Source: Catenulispora acidiphila DSM 44928 (GTDB lineage: Bacteria > Actinomycetota > Actinomycetes > Streptomycetales > Catenulisporaceae). Taken from it: a stretch of 64,000 nt of DNA. The translations under genes were made by a program, and so were the position numbers. Location: contig NC_013131.1 of assembly GCF_000024025.1 (NCBI RefSeq), positions 8,226,229-8,290,228 of the forward strand, read 5' to 3'. Shown in pieces: positions 58,385 to 64,000 of this stretch. Each line of letters starts with the position of its first letter. The stretch's first letter is position 1. The notes beneath the pieces are model-generated. The model made no database searches, had not been told where the DNA came from, and saw only the letters and a list, made by a program, of their open reading frames with translations.

Positions 58385-58404
58385 ATCTTCGCATTGACGA
58401 ATAT
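58385..58404. promoter_or_regulatory. Operator-like palindrome upstream of the metal permease
   Basis: ATCTTCG-N6-CGAATAT is a 20-bp dyad with 6 of 7 arm positions matching. It overlaps the -35 region of the permease promoter. Shape and AT-rich ends recall ArsR/SmtB-type metal-sensor sites, but no such regulator is adjacent. Confidence 0.5.
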
Positions 58405-58489
58405 GAGCAACCATTGCAAAGCCCTTTCACCTGCGAACTTCTCGCAGGTGAGAGCTACTGGCGGCGCGGCGAGGCAGCAGCAGCTCGGC

Positions 58490-59374
58490 TCACCGCCAAG
58501 CCACCTCCGTCTCCCCGCCGACCCGCGTCAGCTTCTCCGGATTCAGCACGTAGTACATCCCGGCGATCCGGTCGTCCTCGACGTGCAGGGCCATGATGCC
58601 GTCGACTTCGCCGTCCACGCGGACCAGGAGGCCCGGGTTGCCGTTGACGTCGGTCAGCTCGGTGGTGACCGTGACGCCGGACTTGCGGATGCCGCCGAGC
58701 ACGTAGCGGATCACCTTCGCCGCGCCGGTGACGGGTCGGAGGCCGGCGCGCTTGATGCCGCCGCCGTCGCCGATCAGGACCGCTTGTGGCGCGAGGACGT
58801 CCATCAGGGCCTGGACGTCCTGTGTCTCCAGTGCGCGCTGGAACGCGGCCACCGCGGCCTGGGCCGTGCGCTGGGTGGCGGTGGTGCGGGGGCGGCGGGC
58901 GTCGACGTGCTGGCGGGCGCGGTGGGCGATCTGGCGGACGGCTGCCGGGGTCTTGCCGACGGCCTCCGCGATCTCGTCGTAGCCGACGTCGAAGGCTTCG
59001 CGCAGGACGAAGACCGCGCGCTCGGTCGGCGAGAGGGTCTCCAGCACCAGCATCAGCGCGATCGACAGGTTCTCGGCGACCTCGACGTGTTCCGCCACGT
59101 CGGGGGCGGTGAGCAGCGGCTCGGGCAGCCAGGTGCCGACGTAGGCCTCGCGCCGCCGCTTCATCGTGCGCAGCCGGTTCAGCGCCTGGCGGGTGGTGAT
59201 GCGGATCAGGTAGGCGCGCTCGTCGCGCACCTGCTCCAGATCCACCTCCACCCACCGCAGCCACGTCTCCTGCAGCACGTCCTCGGCGTCGGCGGCCGAG
59301 CCCAGGATCTCGTAGGCGACGGTGAACAGCAGGTTGCGAAGCCCGACGAAGGTGTCGGTGGCGGCCGGGTTCAT
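58490..59374 (-). CDS. ECF41-family sigma factor with SnoaL-like C-terminal domain
   Basis: A 294-aa protein. Sigma-2 lies at about residues 8-75 (LLFTVAYEILGSAADAEDVL, ETWLRWVEVDLEQV) and sigma-4 at about 112-165 (LSPTERAVFVLREAFDVGYD, EIAEAVGKTPAAVRQIAHRAR). The C-terminal NTF2/SnoaL-like domain (about 180-290) carries the ECF41 motifs: GDGGG (consensus DGGGK) and NPEKL (consensus NPDKL). In ECF41 factors this domain takes the place of an anti-sigma factor. The ATG overlaps the stop of the upstream oxidoreductase gene. ECF41 genes usually sit next to such a partner enzyme, which is their target. Confidence 0.9.
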   Translation of the reverse strand: MNPAATDTFVGLRNLLFTVAYEILGSAADAEDVLQETWLRWVEVDLEQVRDERAYLIRITTRQALNRLRTMKRRREAYVGTWLPEPLLTAPDVAEHVEVAENLSIALMLVLETLSPTERAVFVLREAFDVGYDEIAEAVGKTPAAVRQIAHRARQHVDARRPRTTATQRTAQAAVAAFQRALETQDVQALMDVLAPQAVLIGDGGGIKRAGLRPVTGAAKVIRYVLGGIRKSGVTVTTELTDVNGNPGLLVRVDGEVDGIMALHVEDDRIAGMYYVLNPEKLTRVGGETEVAWR

Positions 59375-60600
59375 CGGGACGTCAGCACCTTCCCGTGCAG
59401 CGCCTCCACCTTCGCCCGCCGCTGGGCGTCCTTGCTCCACCACGTGTGCTTCCCCGGCTTGCGTCCCTCGGTCTTCAGCTGCCAGACCGTGCCCTTGCAG
59501 ATGAACTCCTTGATCCGTCCGCCGAACCTGCCGCCAATGTACATCGACCTCGGGCTGTCGTCCTTGTGCAGAACCTGGAAGATGCCCACACTGCGCCCCA
59601 GGCTGACGCACAGCCCGACGAAGCCCACGTCGATCTCCGCCGGGTCGCGGCCGGCGAGCCGCGCCAGAACCGTCTCGGCGGCCTGCGGACCGAGCTGGAC
59701 CGCCGACTGGCAGCCCATCCGCAGCGGCATGCCCGACGGCGCCGCCGAGTCCCCGGCTGCGATGATCCGCACGTCGTCCACGCTGGTCAACGTCTCGTCG
59801 GTGAGCAGGCGCCCGGCGGCGTCGGTGCTCAGGCCGCTGCGAAGGGCCAGGTCCGGCACGCTGAACCCGGCGGCCCAGACGGTCAGCGCGCTCGCCAGCT
59901 CGCGACCGTCGGCCAGCCGCACGCCGTCCCGCTCGACCGCGGTCACCATCGACCCGGGACCGTCGATGACGGTCACACCGAGCTTCACGAGCTTGCGGGC
60001 GACGAACGCGCGCCCCTTCTCATGCAGCGACGGACCGAGCGCGCCGCCGGTCACCAGCGTCACCGCGCGACCCTGCTCGGCCAGCTCAGCGGCGGTCTCG
60101 ATACCTGCGGGACCGGCGCCGACGACCGTCACGGCGAAGGACTTCGGCAGGTCTTCGAGCGCCGCCTTCAGCCGCCTCGCGTGTTCCATCGTCGCGATCG
60201 GATAGCCGAACTCTGCGACGCCGGGCACGTCCGCGCCGGTGGCGGAGCTGCCGACGGCGTAGACGAGGTAGTCGTAGCGCAGCGTGCTGCCGGCGGCCAG
60301 CGCCACGGAGCGGTCCGCCGCGTCGATCCGGGTCACCGAGTCGACCAGCAGGCTGACGCGCGGACTCAGGACCTTGGCATAGTCGGCGACCGCGGCGTGC
60401 GTCCCGGCGACCAGCTGATGCAACCGGATGCGCTCTACGAATTCCGGACGTGGGTTGACCAGCGTGACGGTGACGTCTTCCCGCTGGGTGAGCCGGTTGG
60501 CAGCCATGACGCCGGCGTAGCCTCCGCCGATCACGACGACCTCGGTGATGCCGGTGGCGGTTCCCATGGGGGTTCCGCCAGGGGTAGCGCTGGTGTTCAT
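59371..60600 (-). CDS. FAD-dependent NAD(P)H dehydrogenase-like oxidoreductase (ECF41 partner)
   Basis: A 409-aa pyridine nucleotide-disulphide oxidoreductase of the NDH-2/FSP1 type. The FAD site is VVVIGGGYAGVMAANRL (about residue 22) and the NAD site VTVVGAGPAGIETAAELA (about 160). VWAAGFSVPDLA and IIAAGDSAAPSGMPLRMGCQ form the second FAD motif. It lacks an obvious membrane segment. It is the first gene of a two-gene operon with the sigma factor, and an ECF41-like promoter lies 33-59 nt upstream. Confidence 0.88.
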   Translation of the reverse strand: MNTSATPGGTPMGTATGITEVVVIGGGYAGVMAANRLTQREDVTVTLVNPRPEFVERIRLHQLVAGTHAAVADYAKVLSPRVSLLVDSVTRIDAADRSVALAAGSTLRYDYLVYAVGSSATGADVPGVAEFGYPIATMEHARRLKAALEDLPKSFAVTVVGAGPAGIETAAELAEQGRAVTLVTGGALGPSLHEKGRAFVARKLVKLGVTVIDGPGSMVTAVERDGVRLADGRELASALTVWAAGFSVPDLALRSGLSTDAAGRLLTDETLTSVDDVRIIAAGDSAAPSGMPLRMGCQSAVQLGPQAAETVLARLAGRDPAEIDVGFVGLCVSLGRSVGIFQVLHKDDSPRSMYIGGRFGGRIKEFICKGTVWQLKTEGRKPGKHTWWSKDAQRRAKVEALHGKVLTSR

Positions 60601-60632
60601 CGTTTTCTCCCTCTCTCATTCGTCGCCCCCAG

Positions 60633-60659
60633 GACACCGGGCAGCCGATCCCTGTGACG
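60633..60659 (-). promoter_or_regulatory. ECF41-like promoter of the oxidoreductase-sigma operon
   Basis: On the minus strand CGTCACA (60653-60659), 16 nt and TGTC (60633-60636) match the published ECF41 promoter form TGTCACA-N16-CGTC at 9 of 11 positions with exact spacing. It suggests the sigma factor drives its own operon. Confidence 0.6.
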
Positions 60660-60686
60660 GAATGTGACCCAGATCACCCTCGACAA

Positions 60687-60716
60687 GATAGCCTGCGCGC
60701 AGATAGTCTGTGCACA
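60687..60716. promoter_or_regulatory. Tandem palindromes at the SRPBCC-MarR promoter
   Basis: Two copies of GATAGYCTGYGCRCAG overlap by one base with a 15-bp period. Each contains a 10-bp palindrome (CTGCGCGCAG and CTGTGCACAG). A possible -10, TAGTCT (60704-60709), lies between them. This fits autorepression by the MarR protein of the operon. Confidence 0.6.
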
Positions 60717-60744
60717 GAGGAAGTCGCACCAGGAGGGAAACACC

Positions 60745-61164
60745 ATGTGGGACTACGAATTCAGCGCCACCGCCGAGGTCACTCCGCACGCCGTCTGGAC
60801 GCTGTGGGCCGACCCGCTGGGCTGGCACGCCTGGAACGACGGCGTCGGCGAGGTCGAGCTGCACGGCCCGTTCGCCGCCGGCACCGCCTTCACGATGACG
60901 CCGCCCGGCGAGGACACCATCCACATGACGATCACCGAGGTGGTCCCGAACCAGGCGTGGATCGACGTCTGCGAAGTCCCGGGCATGCTCATCACCACGC
61001 ACCACCTGATCGAGGACCTCGGCGGCGGCCGCACGAAGGTCACCTACCGCACCGAGATCACCGGCGAGGCCGCCGACGAGGTCGGGCCCGAGATCGGACC
61101 GCAGATCTGCGCCGACTTCCCCGACGTGGTCACCAAGCTGCTGGCCGTCGCGGCGAGCGCCTGA
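60745..61164 (+). CDS. SRPBCC-family protein
   Basis: A 139-aa helix-grip protein (YEFSATAEVTPHAVWTLWAD, WHAWNDGVGEVELHG, C-terminal helix FPDVVTKLLAVAA), a polyketide-cyclase/START-like fold that can bind hydrophobic ligands. A strong AGGAGG site precedes the ATG. It is coupled to the MarR gene (TGATG). Confidence 0.88.
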   Translation: MWDYEFSATAEVTPHAVWTLWADPLGWHAWNDGVGEVELHGPFAAGTAFTMTPPGEDTIHMTITEVVPNQAWIDVCEVPGMLITTHHLIEDLGGGRTKVTYRTEITGEAADEVGPEIGPQICADFPDVVTKLLAVAASA

Positions 61165-61682
61165 TGAGCGGCGGTGCGGGCGACGCCGGTCGGGAAAACG
61201 GCGCGGGCGGACGCGAGAACCGGGGCGGTCACAGCGGTTCGGGCGACACTGAGAACGCGCGCAGTGGCCCAGCCGACCAACCCGGCTTCCTCCTGTGGCG
61301 CGTCACCCTCCGCTGGCAGCGCGAGATCGCCGCGGTCCTCGCGCCGCTGGACCTCACCCACGTCCAGTTCGTCCTGCTCGCCTGCACCTTCTGGCTCAAC
61401 GACCAGGGCCTCGCGCCGAACCAGGCGACCGTCGCCGAGCAGGCCGGCACCGACGTGAAGATGACCTCGCAGGTGATCCGCACCCTGGAGACCAAGGGCC
61501 TGATCACCCGCGAGGTCGACCCCGCCGACACCCGCGCGCGCCGTCTCCGGGTGACGAGGACCGGCGCCGAGCTCGCCCCGCGCGCCATGGCCGCAGTGGA
61601 GGCCGCCGACGCGGCGTTCTTCGATCCCGTCGCCCGCCCCGACGCCGTCGGCATGCTCAGCAAGCTCGCGCGCTTCGCGTAG
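61164..61682 (+). CDS. MarR-family transcriptional regulator
   Basis: A 172-aa protein with a disordered Gly/Arg/Asn N-terminus (about 38 residues) and a MarR winged helix: LDLTHVQFVLLACTFWLND, VAEQAGTDVKMTSQVIRTLE, KGLITREVDPADTRARRLRV. It probably binds the palindromes at 60687-60716 and represses its operon, releasing it on binding a ligand shared with the SRPBCC protein; that is inference. Confidence 0.9.
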   Translation: MSGGAGDAGRENGAGGRENRGGHSGSGDTENARSGPADQPGFLLWRVTLRWQREIAAVLAPLDLTHVQFVLLACTFWLNDQGLAPNQATVAEQAGTDVKMTSQVIRTLETKGLITREVDPADTRARRLRVTRTGAELAPRAMAAVEAADAAFFDPVARPDAVGMLSKLARFA

Positions 61683-61739
61683 CCCGAGCAGCCGACCAGC
61701 CAAGCCAGCCAGCCAGCCGAGCAGCCGAAACGAGAGAAC

Positions 61740-62318
61740 TCAGCCGACCGCCGCAGGCTTCGTCAGCACCGCCGCGACCACCGCCCGCACGACCTCCCGC
61801 CGCTGGTCGCGGTCGGCGGCGTTCATCACCCGCATCACATCCGGGCTGGTGAACTCCCAGAAGGCGGCTATGTGCAACATCAGCGCGAACACCACGTCGG
61901 CCGGGAACCGGCTGCTGATCACGCCGTCGGCCAGCGCCCGGTCGATCAGCTCGACCCGCCGCCGCGAGTCCTTGGCCGCGATCTCGTTCCCCGCGGCGTC
62001 CCCGCGCTCCAGGCGCTGCCAGGTGATCAGCCGGGGCAGCTCGGGGTGCTCGGCGTAGATGTCGCACAGCATCACCGCGACGCCGGGCAGGTCCTCCACC
62101 TCCAGCGGCAGCCCGTCCACGATCTGCTCGACCAGATCGCTCCACACCGCGTCGAACAGCCCGGCCTTGTTGGTGAAGTAGTGGTAGATCTGCGCCTTGT
62201 TGGACTGTGCCGCGTCGGCGATCCGGTCGACCCGGGCTCCGGTGATGCCGTACGCGGCGAACTCGGCCCGGCCCGCCGCGATCAGACGCTGTCTGGTGGC
62301 TTCCGCGTCACGCTGCAT
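61740..62318 (-). CDS. TetR-family transcriptional regulator
   Basis: A 192-aa protein. The N-terminal helix-turn-helix is RLIAAGRAEFAAYGITGARV, DRIADAAQSNKAQIYHYFTN (about residues 12-55), with a helical ligand domain. The chosen ATG (62318) has TAGGCT 7 nt upstream, suggesting a leaderless transcript. The operator at 62339-62360 lies just upstream. The ABC-F gene precedes it on the same strand, 26 nt away, so it may control that gene or itself. Confidence 0.9.
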   Translation of the reverse strand: MQRDAEATRQRLIAAGRAEFAAYGITGARVDRIADAAQSNKAQIYHYFTNKAGLFDAVWSDLVEQIVDGLPLEVEDLPGVAVMLCDIYAEHPELPRLITWQRLERGDAAGNEIAAKDSRRRVELIDRALADGVISSRFPADVVFALMLHIAAFWEFTSPDVMRVMNAADRDQRREVVRAVVAAVLTKPAAVG

Positions 62319-62338
62319 GACCACCAGCCTAACGCACC

Positions 62339-62360
62339 ATCAACTAACTATTTGGTTGAT
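62339..62360. promoter_or_regulatory. TetR operator candidate overlapping the ABC-F stop codon
   Basis: ATCAACTAA-CTAT-TTGGTTGAT has 9-bp arms matching at 8 positions. It spans the ABC-F stop (62344-62346) and ends 21 nt before the tetR ATG, overlapping the expected -35 of the tetR promoter. Confidence 0.62.
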
Positions 62361-63969
62361 TTAGGGATCCTTCGCGGATCTCCAGCCGCCGGTCCACCCC
62401 GATCTCCGCCAGGAACCGCTCGTCGTGACTCACCACGATGAAGGCTCCCTGGTAGGCGTTCAGCGCGTTCTCCAGCTGCCCGACGCTGACCAGGTCCAGG
62501 TTGTTCGTCGGCTCGTCCAGCAACAGCAGGTGCGGCGCGGGCTCGGCGTACAACACGCAGGCCAGCGTCGCGCGCAGCCGCTCGCCGCCGGACAGCACCC
62601 GCACCGGCAGATGGATGCGCGCACCCCGGAACAGGAACCGCGCCAGCACGTTCAGCCGCTGCCCGTCCGCCAGCGACGGCGCGAACGCCGCGAAGTTCTC
62701 CGCGACGGTCTTGGCGTCATCCAGCAGGTCCAGCCGCTGCGACAGGTACGCCACGCGGCCGTCCGCGCGCCGCACCGTCCCGGCGTCCGGCTCCAGATCG
62801 CCGTGGATCAGCCGCATCAGCGTCGACTTGCCCGCGCCGTTCCCGCCGGACAGCGCGATCCGCTCCGGTCCCCGAATGGTCAGGTCGACACCGTCACCGG
62901 CGAAGATCTCGTTGTCCCCCAGCCGCTTGCGCAGCTGCTCCCCCACGAACAACGTCCGCCCCGCGGGTACCTGCGTATCCGGCAACTCCAGCGCGATGCT
63001 CTGATCGGCGCGCACCGCCTTGGCAGCCTGGTCAGCACGCTCCTTCGCCTCACCGACGCGGGAAGCATGCATCGTCTGCGCGCTGCCGGCAGTTTTCTCC
63101 GCGCCACGCTTCATGTTCCCGGCGAAGATCCTCGGCAGCCCGGCGTTCTTGAGGTTCTTCGCCGCAGTGCTGGCGCGCCGGTCAGCTCGCTCGCGCGCCT
63201 GCTGCATCTCCCGCTTCTCGCGCTTGAGCTCTTGCTCGGCGTTCCGCAGGTTGCGCTCCGCGTTTTCACGCTCGGCGGCGACCGCTTCCTCGTAGGCGCT
63301 GAAGTTCCCGCCATAGAACCGGATCTCTCCGGCGTCGAGCTCGGCGATGCGGTCCATCTGGTCCAGCAACTCGCGGTCGTGGCTGACCACCAGGACACAG
63401 CCGCGCTGACTGGCGATGACCTCATAGAGCTTGTGCCGCGCCCCGCCGTCCAGGTTGTTGGTCGGCTCGTCGAGCAGCAGCACGTCAGGGCTCTGGATCA
63501 GCAACGCGGCGAGCCCGAGCGAGACCACCTGCCCGCCGCTGAGCGCGCCGAGCGGCTGCCGCAGCGAGACGTGCCCGAGACCGAGCCGGTCCAGTTCGAT
63601 CCGCGCGCGGTCCTCGACGTCCCAGTCGTCGCCGATGGTGGTGAAGTGCCGCTCGTCGGTGTCGCCGGACTCGATGGCGTCCAGCGCCGCGATGACGTCG
63701 GCGACGCCCAACACCTCGGCGACCGTGCGCCCGGCGGTCAGCGGCAGGTCCTGCGGGAGGTAGCCGAGGACGCCCTCGACCGTGACCGAACCGGCGGACG
63801 GCGCCAGCGCGCCGCTGATCAGGCGGAGCAGGGTGGACTTGCCGGCGCCGTTGGGGGCGACCAGGCCGATGCGTCCGGCCTCGAGGCTGAAGCTGAGGTC
63901 GTGGAAGACCGGGGTGTCGTCGGGCCAGGTGAAGGACAAGCCGGAGACGACGACAGAGGACTGTGACAT
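62344..63969 (-). CDS. ABC-F subfamily ATPase, ribosomal-protection type
   Basis: A 541-aa protein with two ATPase domains and no membrane segment. Domain 1 has Walker [14 protein letters not shown], signature [15 protein letters not shown] and [12 protein letters not shown] charged coiled-coil linker follows (about residues 245-330; [20 protein letters not shown]). Domain 2 has [28 protein letters not shown] and [15 protein letters not shown] proteins bind the ribosomal E site and can displace antibiotics or aid translation. Linker length favours an antibiotic-protection type, but the drug class cannot be told. Linkage to a TetR gene supports inducible resistance. Confidence 0.9.
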   Translation of the reverse strand: MSQSSVVVSGLSFTWPDDTPVFHDLSFSLEAGRIGLVAPNGAGKSTLLRLISGALAPSAGSVTVEGVLGYLPQDLPLTAGRTVAEVLGVADVIAALDAIESGDTDERHFTTIGDDWDVEDRARIELDRLGLGHVSLRQPLGALSGGQVVSLGLAALLIQSPDVLLLDEPTNNLDGGARHKLYEVIASQRGCVLVVSHDRELLDQMDRIAELDAGEIRFYGGNFSAYEEAVAAERENAERNLRNAEQELKREKREMQQARERADRRASTAAKNLKNAGLPRIFAGNMKRGAEKTAGSAQTMHASRVGEAKERADQAAKAVRADQSIALELPDTQVPAGRTLFVGEQLRKRLGDNEIFAGDGVDLTIRGPERIALSGGNGAGKSTLMRLIHGDLEPDAGTVRRADGRVAYLSQRLDLLDDAKTVAENFAAFAPSLADGQRLNVLARFLFRGARIHLPVRVLSGGERLRATLACVLYAEPAPHLLLLDEPTNNLDLVSVGQLENALNAYQGAFIVVSHDERFLAEIGVDRRLEIREGSLNQPNS

Positions 63970-64000
63970 GAGAGTGCCCTTGAAAAGGAGGAGGACAGAA

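Noticed and set aside
1-64000. Phage-defence, toxin-antitoxin pair, prophage or biosynthetic cluster
   Set aside because: No restriction, Cas, CBASS-, Thoeris- or retron-like genes, no integrase or structural phage genes, and no PKS/NRPS or RiPP genes are present. The Sir2 protein is a plain deacylase with a zinc site and no fused effector.
63980-64000. Ribosome binding site AAAAGGAGGAGG on the plus strand at the right edge
   Set aside because: It could serve a divergent gene beyond the window, but no start codon lies inside, so nothing can be annotated.

Overview
The window is high-GC DNA (roughly 70% by eye) with dense genes, GTG starts and ATGA/GTGA/TGATG stop-start overlaps. It carries actinobacterial markers: a ClgR regulator, a SARP regulator with NB-ARC and TPR domains, a PucR regulator, LCP-family cell-wall protein, an SCO4848-like membrane protein, ECF41-type sigma factor and tricorn-type proteases. 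I infer a soil Streptomyces- or Catenulispora-like actinomycete chromosome; the genus cannot be fixed from the sequence alone.

Layout. 1-2.0 kb: competence genes comEC (cut by the window edge) and comEA. 2.0-4.3 kb: a low-complexity repetitive tract into which an IS256-family element has inserted. 4.3-10.5 kb: hflX, clgR, two doubtful small ORFs and a large SARP regulator. 10.7-17.5 kb: two tandem, translationally coupled tricorn-like proteases. 17.6-20.9 kb: a small secreted protein, a solitary XRE regulator with a palindromic operator, mmsA and a SnoaL-like protein. 20.9-30.4 kb: a polyamine operon (patD-potDABC-puuB) divergent from a PucR regulator. 30.4-35.9 kb: methyltransferase, Bcp peroxiredoxin, Nudix hydrolase, sirtuin, AraC regulator and a GH35 beta-galactosidase. 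35.9-39.9 kb: an ABC-2 exporter divergent from a NarL-type two-component system, followed by a degenerate repeat tract of about 31 bp period. 40.3-43.5 kb: a membrane-anchored protein and a secreted GH59 galactocerebrosidase-like enzyme with a ricin-type lectin domain, behind a divergent promoter pair. 43.6-53.5 kb: housekeeping genes (AlkZ-like protein, dnaE, nitroreductase, hisN-like, ArsR-AHSA1 pair, fumC, Bax-inhibitor-like protein). 53.5-64 kb: regulator/transport modules (MFS with HTH regulator, LCP, duplicated DUF1003 protein, His-rich metal permease, ECF41 with its oxidoreductase, SRPBCC-MarR, TetR, ABC-F).

How the genes work together. The best-defined pathway is polyamine use: PotABCD import putrescine/spermidine, PuuB and PatD oxidise it, and PucR is the probable regulator. 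The right third is a string of small regulator-plus-target modules, many with a readable palindromic operator. Several genes have a TANNNT box 6-7 nt before the start codon, the arrangement expected for leaderless mRNAs.

Novelty. I see no CRISPR array, prophage, restriction or defence island, or biosynthetic gene cluster. The points most worth following are the ECF41-like promoter, the GH59 enzyme with its divergent promoter/ncRNA region, the 63-aa ORF behind the SARP gene, the metal permease with its operator, and the repeat tracts.
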